Below are positions 44,787 through 52,842 of a stretch of 62,734 nucleotides of DNA, piece after piece. The first letter of the stretch is position 1. The number at the start of each line of letters is the position of its first letter. A program made the translations under genes and the position numbers. Below the pieces are notes generated by a model that was not told the origin of the DNA, ran no database searches, and saw only the letters and a list, made by a program, of their open reading frames with translations. The DNA lies in contig JAJCZX010000001.1 of the NCBI GenBank assembly GCA_029262195.1, positions 1 to 62,734 on the forward strand, given 5' to 3'. This DNA is from Gemmatimonadota bacterium. GTDB lineage: Bacteria > Gemmatimonadota > Gemmatimonadetes > Gemmatimonadales > GWC2-71-9.

Positions 44787-45801
44787 CAGCCATCATCCGA
44801 GCCAGGGCATCTTTGCCTTCATCAAGTGGAAAAACCCTATCGATAACAGGACGTAGCTCGCCTTGCCCGAGGAGTTTTACTATGGTGGAGAATTCTTTGG
44901 CGTTACCCATCGTCGAACCCATTATATCATACTGATTCCAGAATAGGCGACGGACATCGGTAACGACGTGAGGGCCGGTGGTGCCGCCACAGGTAACAAG
45001 GCGTCCCTGCTTGGCGAGCGCCCGAAGAGAATTTTTCCAGGTTGCTTCGCCGACGTTATCTAGGACCACATCAGCACCCCGTTTGGAAGTAAGTCCTCTC
45101 ACCTCTCTGGCAACATCGACTTCGGAATGGTTGAGCGTCACATCGGCGCCAAATTCTTTGGCCCGTTCGAGTTTTTGGTTGGACGACGAGGTGGCAATAA
45201 CGAATGCCCCGGCAAGTTTTGAGATCTGTACCGCCGTACTTGAAACGCCACCACCTATCCCCCAGATCAGCACCACGTCTCCAGGTTGAACCCGAGCGCG
45301 AGTGATCATCATTCTCCAGGCCGTCAATGTCACCAACCCGAAGGCTGCGGCCTCGTGCCACGAGATTTTAGCAACAGATGCTGGCGTTTCGGGAATCTTA
45401 TAGATGTTTTGTTCAGGCACGACAATGTACTCTGCTGCGGCACCCGGGAGATGTTCTCCTAAAAGTCTGTACGTGGTACAAAGCGAATGCTCGCCAGCAA
45501 GACAGAATTCGCAGTAATAGCACGAGACTCCAGGGTTGATCAAAACACGATCCCCAGGTTTCGCCCGCGATACGCCATCTCCGATTTCGTCTACCACCCC
45601 TGCTCCATCGCCAGCGAGCGTGTGCGGGAAAGGCAACGAGAGACCCGGTAACCCTCCGAGCGTGTGGACGTCGAGATGATTGAGTGCGGCCGATTTGACC
45701 TTGACTCTAACGTCGGTGGATTTGGTGATTTTGGGAGTCGGTATATCAGTGACATCGAGGCACGACAGATCGCCGTGCCCCGTTATTACTAGTGCCTTCA
45801 T
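44722..45801 (-). CDS. Zinc-dependent alcohol dehydrogenase-like MDR protein
   Basis: 359 residues of the medium-chain dehydrogenase family. Catalytic GroES-like domain with LAGDGAGVV and the structural zinc Cys cluster CYYCEFCLAGEHSLC (about 95-109); Rossmann domain with VQPGDVVLIWGIGGGVSSTA (about 170-190). Reduces or oxidises an alcohol, aldehyde or quinone with NAD(P); substrate unknown. The last residues after VLEI (QGVPNGGIRD) are not family sequence: they are DsbA DNA read in another frame, left by the deletion that created the neighbouring relic. The catalytic part is complete, so it may still work. Confidence 0.85.
   Translation of the reverse strand: MKALVITGHGDLSCLDVTDIPTPKITKSTDVRVKVKSAALNHLDVHTLGGLPGLSLPFPHTLAGDGAGVVDEIGDGVSRAKPGDRVLINPGVSCYYCEFCLAGEHSLCTTYRLLGEHLPGAAAEYIVVPEQNIYKIPETPASVAKISWHEAAAFGLVTLTAWRMMITRARVQPGDVVLIWGIGGGVSSTAVQISKLAGAFVIATSSSNQKLERAKEFGADVTLNHSEVDVAREVRGLTSKRGADVVLDNVGEATWKNSLRALAKQGRLVTCGGTTGPHVVTDVRRLFWNQYDIMGSTMGNAKEFSTIVKLLGQGELRPVIDRVFPLDEGKDALARMMAGEQMGKIVLEIQGVPNGGIRD
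44725..44741. repeat. 17-bp repeat, copy 2
   Basis: Identical to 43018-43034. It spans the stop region of the dehydrogenase and the first in-frame ATG of the DsbA relic. Confidence 0.7.
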
Positions 45802-45858
45802 GAATAACTAAGGACCCTGTGGGTTGCTATTGTTTGGCCGACAGTGCGATGTCGAATA

Positions 45859-48102
45859 CTACCTGCGGAACGACACCCCGAAGAATCGTTCGTTGGGATC
45901 ATTGGTCCGAATCTCAACCGGACCCGAATTCGTTTCAAGCCGCTGCAGGAACAGCTTGTTCGTCTGGCCATCGGCGGTGATTTCGGAAACGATCATACCC
46001 AACAAATCACCCTCTCGGGAAACTGCGAAATCGGTAACAGCCAAGCCGTCAGGCGACAAAGCGGAGAGCCCACCCATCGAGTCGCGGCGGTATACTTGCT
46101 GCGTAACTCCACCGGCAATGCTGCTGCCCGCCACCAGGAAGGCCACCTGCCCGTCGGGCAGCCACGCCGGGTTTAATTCCCGGTTGGGATGATTGGTGAT
46201 GTTTCTCTGGTTCGATCCATCCGCGTTCATAAGGTAGATCTCGTAATTACCATCCCTGGTCGCAGTGAAAGCGATAACATCTTCGGGAGAGAACGCGGGA
46301 GACGTATTCGCTCCTTCGGTCGTCAGTTGGGTCTTACCGGAACCATCGGCATTCATGATCCATACCTGTGGAGGCCCGCCTTCGTTGGATTGATATACAA
46401 TCCTGCTACCGTCGGACGACCAGTCCGGGCCGTCCTCGTTGAACTCGGTCCCGGCCACCACAACAGCATTACCTCCGTCAGCGTCAGACACGTAAATGTC
46501 GTTGTTCCCACTGGCGGTAGACACGTATACGAGGCGAGTCCCGTCGGGAGAAAGCGAAGCTGCGGTGACCTGTCCGGGGTCACTGGTAACCTGGGTCATT
46601 TGGCCCGGATCGTTACGTGAGAAAGAAAACACGTCGAGTGTCCCGGTACGACTGGACGAGACAAAGATTTCGTTCTGTACGAATACCTCGACCGAATCTA
46701 CACTTCCCCAGTTGGTCGAACCGGTGACGACGGCCTTTCCGGCCCCGGTGCCCTCAATCGTTCCATCATCGGTGACATTTGCAACCAGAATTTCGCTTGA
46801 AGCCCAGTTGATTCCGGTGGCGGGTCCGAGCGGGTTTCCGGAATTATCGGTGAACCGTGCGTCGACAGTAGCCTGATCACCAACCCGCAGGCCAACGCGA
46901 TTGGTGCTGAGCATGACCCCACCCTCAATCACATTGATGGTCCACTCAACCTCCAACCGACCTCGTCCGGGGGCGCTGGCCTTGAGGGTAGTTTCGCCAA
47001 GCTTCAAACCGCTTGCAATTTTCGTCGCCGGGTCAAATGCGATAATCGTCGTATCGCCGACTTCCCATTCAAGCGTGGCTTCTTCGACAGGAACTTCGTT
47101 GGCATCCAGGGCTCGAACGTCAAAAAGCACATCGCCCTGAATGGGGACATTGACCGGAGACGACGCAGAAGGAAGCCAATCCAGAAGCGAAACCGGTCGA
47201 TGGACGATCACATTGAACCTGACCTCCTGCCGGAATCCAGAGGCCACAATTTCGGTTGTGCCCTGAGACTCTGAGGAAATGATTCCCAGAGGAGAAACTC
47301 GTGCTACCGCCGGATTGCTGGACGTCCACGTGAGTAAACGGGGAGACACCGTACGGTTATTCTGGGCGGGAACGACAACGAACGCAGTATCAATCAGCCC
47401 GGGCGCCATCCCCTTATCGCCACTTTCGAATTGAATCGCGGATCTCTGTACCTCAACGATCACACGACCGGAAAGACCTCCGTCTGTAACGGCCTGAATA
47501 ATCGCCGTGCCATCCGAAAGTCCTGTAACATTTCCGTTGGCCTCGACGTCTGCAATGGCCAACTGACGCGACACCCACGTAACCGGTTCGGGAACTGCAG
47601 GTGTGCCACTGGAGTTCAAAAAGGCTGCGCCAACCTGGAAGGTCTCGCCGGGTAGTAAAAGAAGCTCGCGGGGCTCCAGCCTGAGTTCCACTGCCGCGCC
47701 AGCGCTCGATTGAGGTACGTTACCGCCGCCGGAGGCGGACGCCCCACCGGCACCGCCGACCTGCACGGTGACCGTGCCTACAGCGTTACCGGCGCGTACT
47801 TCAATCTGCGCGAGACCCGCCGCAACTCCCTCAATGTTTCCTATCAGTGAGCTGGTGTTATCGAAGGTCACTCTGGCAACTGACAGGTTGGTGCTTGACC
47901 AGGTGAAGGTGGCAGGAACAACACCATCGTTTGCTCCGTAGGCCGTTGCTACAACCGAGGTACGCGCTCCAATCGCAATTTGCACAGTTGAAGGTGCCAC
48001 AGCTATACGGGACACCGTCTGGGCTTCGGTGATTTCCGAGCCAAGGATGGTCCCCAAAAGTATTAACGTAGCGCCTGCAGTTTTAAAACTCAGTTTATTC
48101 AA
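45859..48102 (-). CDS. Exported Ig-like (Big2) and PD40 propeller protein
   Basis: About 747 residues. Signal peptide ATLILLGTILGSEITEAQ; then a chain of bacterial Ig-like modules (about 25-460), each with WSSTNLSVARVT or WTSSNPAVARVSPLG-type strands; then a PD40/TolB propeller (about 475-745) with repeats LSPDGTRLVYVS, WSSDGSRIVYQSNEGG and EIYLMNADGSNQRNIT. Such proteins sit at the surface or in the periplasm. I prefer TTG 48102, which has a GAGGCGGG site, over TTG 48123. The propeller repeat NADGSxK/NQ is the TolB signature, but the gene is not tolB because Ig modules replace its N-terminal domain. Confidence 0.82.
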   Translation of the reverse strand: MNKLSFKTAGATLILLGTILGSEITEAQTVSRIAVAPSTVQIAIGARTSVVATAYGANDGVVPATFTWSSTNLSVARVTFDNTSSLIGNIEGVAAGLAQIEVRAGNAVGTVTVQVGGAGGASASGGGNVPQSSAGAAVELRLEPRELLLLPGETFQVGAAFLNSSGTPAVPEPVTWVSRQLAIADVEANGNVTGLSDGTAIIQAVTDGGLSGRVIVEVQRSAIQFESGDKGMAPGLIDTAFVVVPAQNNRTVSPRLLTWTSSNPAVARVSPLGIISSESQGTTEIVASGFRQEVRFNVIVHRPVSLLDWLPSASSPVNVPIQGDVLFDVRALDANEVPVEEATLEWEVGDTTIIAFDPATKIASGLKLGETTLKASAPGRGRLEVEWTINVIEGGVMLSTNRVGLRVGDQATVDARFTDNSGNPLGPATGINWASSEILVANVTDDGTIEGTGAGKAVVTGSTNWGSVDSVEVFVQNEIFVSSSRTGTLDVFSFSRNDPGQMTQVTSDPGQVTAASLSPDGTRLVYVSTASGNNDIYVSDADGGNAVVVAGTEFNEDGPDWSSDGSRIVYQSNEGGPPQVWIMNADGSGKTQLTTEGANTSPAFSPEDVIAFTATRDGNYEIYLMNADGSNQRNITNHPNRELNPAWLPDGQVAFLVAGSSIAGGVTQQVYRRDSMGGLSALSPDGLAVTDFAVSREGDLLGMIVSEITADGQTNKLFLQRLETNSGPVEIRTNDPNERFFGVSFRR

Positions 48103-48251
48103 AAAACCCGCCTCAATCCCCAAAAAGTACTCATATTAATTAACCCTTATAAGATAGTGGCCAACCTACGACTGGAAAGGGATGGGAGTCAAGCGACACA
48201 ATCACCGGATGATTGTTATCTAAGTCACATATTGTGAAACGAAGAAACCCC

Positions 48252-48281
48252 TTGCGCGGCACGGCGGAGGCCCAATATAGA
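48252..48281 (+). promoter_or_regulatory. Possible promoter of the lysine-rich protein gene
   Basis: TTGCGC (48252-48257), 18-bp spacer, TATAGA (48276-48281). AGAAGGA precedes the ATG at 48348. Weak on sequence, supported by position. Confidence 0.35.
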
Positions 48282-48347
48282 TAGGTAGTTGTACCCTTTG
48301 GTAAAAAAAGCGTTCAGCGCATTCTCAAAAAGAGAAGGAATCGGGCA

Positions 48348-48722
48348 ATGGCTACCAAGAAAGCGACGAAAAAAAAGGTCAAAAAAGCGGTAAAAACCGC
48401 CAAGAAGTCGGCGAAGAGGGCCAAGAAAAAAGCGGTAAAAGCCGCAAAACGTACGACCAAGAAGGTAAAAAAAGCCGCCAAAAAGACCGCCAAGAAAGCG
48501 GCAGCGGCTGCCCGGAAGGAAACCAAGAAAGTAAAGAAGGCAGCTAAAGAAGTAGCCAAAAAGGCGAAGAAAAAAGCCAGGGCCACCGCAAAAAAGGTAA
48601 AAAAAGCCACCAACAAAGCCGCCAAGAAGGCAAAGAAAAGGGTGGCCAAAGCCACGAAAGATGTTAAAGCCCGGGCGAAACAGAGCAAAAAAGCCAGGGA
48701 CAAAAAACGCAAAACCTCTTAG
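48348..48722 (+). CDS. Lysine/alanine-rich histone H1-like protein
   Basis: 124 residues built almost entirely of Lys, Ala, Thr and Val in KKA/KKV repeats (MATKKATKKKVKKAVKTAKK), with few acidic residues. This composition is that of bacterial H1-like chromatin proteins (Hc2, AlgP tail) which bind DNA or RNA non-specifically and compact the nucleoid. The ATG has an AGAAGGA site. The opposite strand also has a long open frame (48314-48712) made of Phe/Leu/Ala repeats, only a mirror of the Lys codons. Its gene lies beside a decayed exchanger gene. Confidence 0.85.
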   Translation: MATKKATKKKVKKAVKTAKKSAKRAKKKAVKAAKRTTKKVKKAAKKTAKKAAAAARKETKKVKKAAKEVAKKAKKKARATAKKVKKATNKAAKKAKKRVAKATKDVKARAKQSKKARDKKRKTS

Positions 48723-48856
48723 GAAATAGAATCCTCGTCGACAGCAAACATAGCGTCGATGCGCTGAGATAATTCTCGGGCGGCGTCCAGGTTTTCGGTA
48801 AATCCCGAACCCGGCCCGCCCGAGGCCCTCAAGAGATCTAGTCGCAAATTTTCCAT
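48719..48856 (-). CDS. Small hypothetical ORF (45 residues)
   Basis: ATG 48856 reads MENLRLDLLRASGGPGSGF and ends AMFAVDEDSIS. The frame overlaps the stop of the lysine-rich gene on the opposite strand. There is no clear ribosome site and no family that I recognise. It is the only sensible frame in 48,723-48,972, which otherwise appears empty. Confidence 0.2.
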   Translation of the reverse strand: MENLRLDLLRASGGPGSGFTENLDAARELSQRIDAMFAVDEDSIS

Positions 48857-48972
48857 TGCGGCAATCGTTGACCTGAGTGCCTATTCCTCATCCCCCACCC
48901 TTTCGCCGAGCGGTTTCACTTGCTCTCGCAACCGATGGTCAGAACCGCTCAGTTGGCAATACATTTTCCGGC

Positions 48973-49981
48973 ATGGTGAAAAAAATCTTTTCGGTTGAAC
49001 AGATCCTGACGTTGCTCCTGGTCTTCGTCCCGATAGCCATTGGCGCCGAGCTATTTTTTCATGCCCCGATGTTCGTATTCGTTGCGTCGGCGATCGCGAT
49101 CATTCCCCTGGCAGGATACATGGGCCGCGCGACGGAGCATCTGGCAACCCATGCAGGAGAGGGACTCGGGGGCATCCTCAACGCCGCTTTTGGCAACGCT
49201 GCGGAGCTAATCATCGCTATCGCTGCCCTGCGGGCGGGATCAAACACCGACATCAAACCTTCAACAAAACCGCTGCTCACCTGGGGGCCACGATGTTGCT
49301 CCTTAGCGGCATTGCCCTTTTGATCCCGGCGATCTTCCATTCCATCGCCGGCGAAGGTCTTGAGATTCACGAACAGACGATGAGTCTGTTGATCGCCATT
49401 GTCTTGATGGTCACGTATCTCCTCTCGATTCTATTCGCCCTCAAAACACACTCCCACCTTTACAAAGGCAGTTCCGGTGAAGCGGCCCACGGAGACCGCG
49501 AGGGTGTTTGGTCAAAGCCCAGGTCATTAATCGTACTAATCGTTGCGGCGGCCGTTGTCGGGCTCATGAGTGAAATGCTGGTAGCTTCAGTAGAGGTCGC
49601 CGCTGAGGCGCTCGGCATGACCGAAGTGTTCATCGGTGTCATTCTCGTTGCCATCATCGGCAACGCAGCCAAGCATTCGACGGCGGTGTTGATGGCAATG
49701 CGCAACAAGGTCGACCTGTCCCTGAACATCGCGGTTGGCTCCTCTTTGCAAATAGCTCTTTTCGTAGCTCCACTATTGGTCTTTTTGAGTTTTTGAGTTA
49801 CTTCATCGGCCCAACGCCGATGGACCTGCGGTTCACTTCGATGGAAGTGGTGGCTGTCGCGGTTTCTGTTTGGATAATGTCGATGATGTCTCAGGACGGA
49901 GAAACCCACTGGATGGAAAGCGTACAACTGCTGGCCGTGTACGCAATTCTGGCACTGGTATTTTTCTTCTTACCACATTGA
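48973..49981 (+). pseudogene. Broken calcium/proton antiporter (CaCA family, Cax)
   Basis: The start MVKKIFSVEQILTLLLVFVP and first repeat motif FGNAAELIIAIAALRAG are correct. Then about 30-35 residues of the family are missing (the segment with KASITGSILGN), and sequence resumes in a different frame as RHQTFNKTAAHLGATMLLLS. The second half with the matching motif [14 protein letters not shown] is intact until 49,795, where the 8-bp word TTTTTGAG is repeated in tandem and causes a stop; the last part ([20 protein letters not shown]) continues in another frame to 49981. Two independent lesions mean it is not functional. It would have moved Ca2+ out in exchange for protons. Confidence 0.9.
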
Positions 49982-50662
49982 TTGCAGGACCCACCACACA
50001 CCGACTCCGATCGTCGTGACTGCGATGCCGATAGAGACAGCCTTGATCACGACCCTCGACGCTCCCAACCCCTTCACAGCCATTGCCGCCAGGCCAGCGT
50101 ATGATGTCATTGACAGAACCGTTCCCAGGCTGAACAAAACGAGGTAGGCAATCGCCGACCTGAAATCGGCAATGAGGGTGACAGGCACCAACGCCAGGAC
50201 GGGCGCGGTCCCAACCAGCCCGTGAAGCGCCCCCATGGCGGTAACGATGTGTTTGTGGCGACCACGAGATCTCGTCAAATGTGAGTGGATATGCCCCGGG
50301 ACATCCTTTGAATGGTGGTGCAGGTGCCCGTGGCCCTCGTGTTCATCCGGAGCGTGGATGTGAAGTTTTCCCGCCGCCTTCAAAGCCCACAGCCCCAGAA
50401 GGACCAGAGCCACGCCAACGCCGCGCTCACCCCAGACCACAGCCGATTCCGGCACAGTCACTCCAAACCACGCCAGGACTCCACCTACCACAACAACTAC
50501 CGCGGAATGGCCCACACCCCACCTGGCACCAAAAGACGCCGCAATACCCACACGGGTTTCCGACCCCACAAAGGCGTTGACGGCGATCATGTGGTCGACT
50601 TCAAGCGCGTGAAGGGCTCCGAGAAGAAACGCTGCCAGATATGCGTTAGAAACCAGTTCCAT
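49970..50662 (-). CDS. Nickel/cobalt-type transporter (NiCoT/UreH-like)
   Basis: 230 residues, about six membrane helices. The first helix carries the signature HALEVDH (H-x4-D-H) of nickel/cobalt permeases, and a His-rich cytoplasmic loop ([20 protein letters not shown], about 98-118) divides the two halves. It probably imports or balances Ni2+ or Co2+; an UreH or sulfite-exporter-like role is an alternative. Its stop overlaps the 3-prime end of the exchanger pseudogene by 12 nt, and it is divergent from selD with only 20 bp between the start codons, so their promoters overlap each other. Confidence 0.8.
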   Translation of the reverse strand: MELVSNAYLAAFLLGALHALEVDHMIAVNAFVGSETRVGIAASFGARWGVGHSAVVVVVGGVLAWFGVTVPESAVVWGERGVGVALVLLGLWALKAAGKLHIHAPDEHEGHGHLHHHSKDVPGHIHSHLTRSRGRHKHIVTAMGALHGLVGTAPVLALVPVTLIADFRSAIAYLVLFSLGTVLSMTSYAGLAAMAVKGLGASRVVIKAVSIGIAVTTIGVGVWWVLQSMW

Positions 50663-50682
50663 TGATTAACTTGCTATGCGTT

Positions 50683-51753
50683 ATGACGGAAACACCACGA
50701 GACCAACGTCCCCGGATAAGGTTGACCACTCTGTCCCACGGCGCGGGGTGAGCTTGTAAGTTCGCTCCTCAGGAGCTGGCGCAGGTTCTGCGCCATTTGC
50801 CCGGCATCAATGATCCCAGCGTACTGGTTGACGCTGGTACTCACGACGATGCCGCAGTATACAAGCTCAACGACGAACGTGCACTAGTTGCCACTGTGGA
50901 TTTTTTTACACCCATCGTGGATGACCCATACGCGTTCGGCGCCATAGCGGCAGCAAACGCCCTGAGCGACGTGTATGCAATGGGCGCCAGACCGCTGTTT
51001 GCTCTGAATCTGGTGGGCTGGCCGCGAGAAGACGAAATGATGGCTTTGCTCGCCGAAACAATTAAGGGCGGAGCAGACAAAGCAGCCGAAGCCGGAGCCT
51101 TCATAGTGGGTGGCCACACTATTGACGACAAAGAACCCAAGTACGGGATGGTTGTGCTGGGAGAGGTCCACCCCGACAAGGTTCTCACATGTGGAAACCC
51201 TCGCCCGGGAGATGCTCTGGTTCTAACTAAACCGCTCGGAACGGGAATCCTGAGCACAGCTTTGAAAAGAGAAGTCATCGCAGAAGAGAATATGGGTGAC
51301 GCCGTCAGGTCGATGTCCACTCTTAACGCCGGAGCGGCGGCGGCCATGGAGTCCGTTCGAGATTCTATTAGCGCCGCCACAGACGTGACAGGATTCGGAC
51401 TGGTGGGACACCTGAAGAACCTGGTTGGTGAATCAGCTGGCGCAAAGATATCCGTCTCCCGCTTTCCGACGTTCGATGGTGTTTTTGATCTAATTGAGCG
51501 GGGGACAGTGCCCGGCGGCACCTCAAAAAACCGACAGGCCGCAGCTGACTACGTTCGCTGGGCGGATGATGTAACCGAGGCTCAACAAATTATTTCTTGC
51601 GATGCACAGACTTCGGGGGGTCTATTGATCGCCGTCCAACCAGAAGATGCCCAACAACTCGTGGACGCCTTGAAGCGGGAAAACACGCCCGCCGCTGCCA
51701 TTATTGGAAACATCGTACCGGGGGAGCCCGTAATTGAGGTGGTTTCTGGCTGA
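50683..51753 (+). CDS. selD: Selenophosphate synthase (SelD), selenocysteine form
   Basis: Makes selenophosphate from selenide and ATP, the Se donor for tRNA-Sec. The frame from ATG 50683 reads MTETPRDQRPRIRLTTLSHG, AG, then TGA at 50749-50751, then ACKFAPQELAQVLRHLPG and continues without a break into the long downstream frame. In SelD this is the catalytic position (Cys17 of E. coli, GCGCK motif), which in many bacteria is selenocysteine, so TGA is read as Sec23. A SECIS-like hairpin follows (50778-50794). Later motifs are all present: DAGTHDDAAVY, PYAFGAIAAANALSDVYAMG, DVTGFGLVGHL. 356 residues, family length. A standard gene caller would start it at 50797 and lose the active site. Confidence 0.93.
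50778..50794 (+). promoter_or_regulatory. Bacterial SECIS-like hairpin in selD
   Basis: GGCGCAGGTTCTGCGCC forms a 6-bp perfect stem with the loop GGUUC. It is nearly identical to the apical part of the E. coli fdhF SECIS (GCA-GGUC-UGC), with one extra U in the loop and no bulged U. The loop starts 32 nt after the UGA, inside the spacing known for bacterial SECIS elements. A smaller hairpin GCTCC-TCA-GGAGC (50764-50776) lies between. It should bind SelB and allow Sec insertion. Confidence 0.8.
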
Positions 51754-51760
51754 GAAGTTT

Positions 51761-52336
51761 GTGTTGGTTCACGCCGACGAAAGTTGCCTGGGTAATCAAA
51801 ACAAAGAAGCCAGTCGGGGCGGCGCAGGGGCACTGATTGAAATCCGGGCCGGGGGTGAAATTGTTCGAAAAGACCTTTTCCTCTCCTCGGGAGATACAAC
51901 AAACAACCAGATGGCTCTGGCCGGAGCGATTGCAGTATTGAAACTTCTGGCGTCCAAGGGTAAAAGCCTGACAATCACGTATGTTTCCGACTCTACCTAC
52001 CTGATCAACGGTATCACACAATGGGTACACGGTTGGAAGCGCAGAGGGTGGAAAAGGAAAACAGGTCCAATAGAAAACCTGACGTTGTGGCAAGACCTCG
52101 ACGACTGGAACCAGAAACACAGAGTGATATGGAAATGGGTCCGGGGTCACGCCGGGCACGCGAAAAACGAATACGCTGATTTTCTAGCCGTGAGTGCGGC
52201 AGAAGGGCAAACGGATTCGAGCGGACCGGTGGAGTCCGGGTTCAACAAGTGGTTGGAAAGTCAGGATAAAAAAGGCAAATTTACCGGATATGACGCAGAC
52301 GGGGACTTCAACACCCATGAGCAAGCAACTGGCTGA
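51761..52336 (+). CDS. RNase HI-family protein with altered active site
   Basis: 191 residues from GTG 51761, 7 nt after the selD stop; the frame is open to a TTG at 51734. The fold starts VLVHADESCLGN (Asp of the first carboxylate, like D10) and has YVSDST (third, like D70), VRGHAGHAKNE with the active-site His, and YADFLA (fourth, like D134). The second carboxylate, Glu48 in NNRMEL of E. coli, is Ala in NNQMALAGAI. RNase H normally needs this Glu for metal-ion catalysis. The C-terminal tail (about 145-191) is extra and looks unstructured. It may be an RNase H with reduced activity or a binding protein. Confidence 0.75.
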   Translation: MLVHADESCLGNQNKEASRGGAGALIEIRAGGEIVRKDLFLSSGDTTNNQMALAGAIAVLKLLASKGKSLTITYVSDSTYLINGITQWVHGWKRRGWKRKTGPIENLTLWQDLDDWNQKHRVIWKWVRGHAGHAKNEYADFLAVSAAEGQTDSSGPVESGFNKWLESQDKKGKFTGYDADGDFNTHEQATG

Positions 52337-52835
52337 AGCATCTTTCAAGGACGGGGTTCCTCAGAACACCCACCCGCTCAACATTCTCCGCGATGGGGAC
52401 GGGGCCGATATCCACCGGATTCCACTGTATGAGGTGTACATGCGGATGGCCGAGGAGCTTGCCAAGCGCTCCACCTGCTCGCGGCTTTGCGTTGGGACGG
52501 TGGTTACCGACGCGACTTTAGAAAACGTGCTCGCCATCGGTTACAACGGCAATGCCCGCGGCCTCCCGAATCACTGTGATTCAGCCGTACCTGGAAACTG
52601 CGGTTGCATCCACTCCGAGGTCAACGCCCTTGTAAAGGCATCGGGATCGATCAAAGACAAGGTGGTTTTCATAACCAACAGCCCCTGCGTGTCATGCGCC
52701 AAATTGATGATCAATTCAGGAGTGACACACGTCTTTTTCCGTGAACTTTATCGAGATCCCAGCGGTATCGAACTCCTGGCGCAGGCGGATGTGACTCCGG
52801 TGGAGTACAACAAATGGACTGACGAGTGGAGGTAA
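52317..52835 (+). CDS. Deoxycytidylate (dCMP) deaminase family
   Basis: 172 residues from ATG 52317, overlapping the RNase H stop by 20 nt. Zinc-dependent cytidine/deoxycytidylate deaminase: HSEVNAL provides His and catalytic Glu, NSPCVSCAK provides the two Cys. The core spans about 35-150. dCMP deaminase feeds dUMP to thymidylate synthesis; the ComEB branch of the family is also possible. ATP/dCTP regulation sites cannot be judged. Followed at 7 bp by the zinc-ribbon gene. Confidence 0.85.
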   Translation: MSKQLAEASFKDGVPQNTHPLNILRDGDGADIHRIPLYEVYMRMAEELAKRSTCSRLCVGTVVTDATLENVLAIGYNGNARGLPNHCDSAVPGNCGCIHSEVNALVKASGSIKDKVVFITNSPCVSCAKLMINSGVTHVFFRELYRDPSGIELLAQADVTPVEYNKWTDEWR

Positions 52836-52842
52836 CCCGAAA

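Noticed and set aside
44700..44800. Possible selenocysteine in the DsbA relic
   Set aside because: The first Cys region is deleted and replaced by dehydrogenase sequence; no in-frame TGA with flanking DsbA sequence exists there.
48314..48712. Open frame of 132 residues rich in Phe, Leu and Ala opposite the lysine-rich gene
   Set aside because: It is the mirror of repeated AAG/AAA/GCC codons; no ribosome site, and the plus-strand gene explains it fully.
50749..50751. TGA in selD read as a nonsense mutation
   Set aside because: It sits at the catalytic Cys position, flanking codons are conserved in frame, and a SECIS-like hairpin follows; selenocysteine explains it better.
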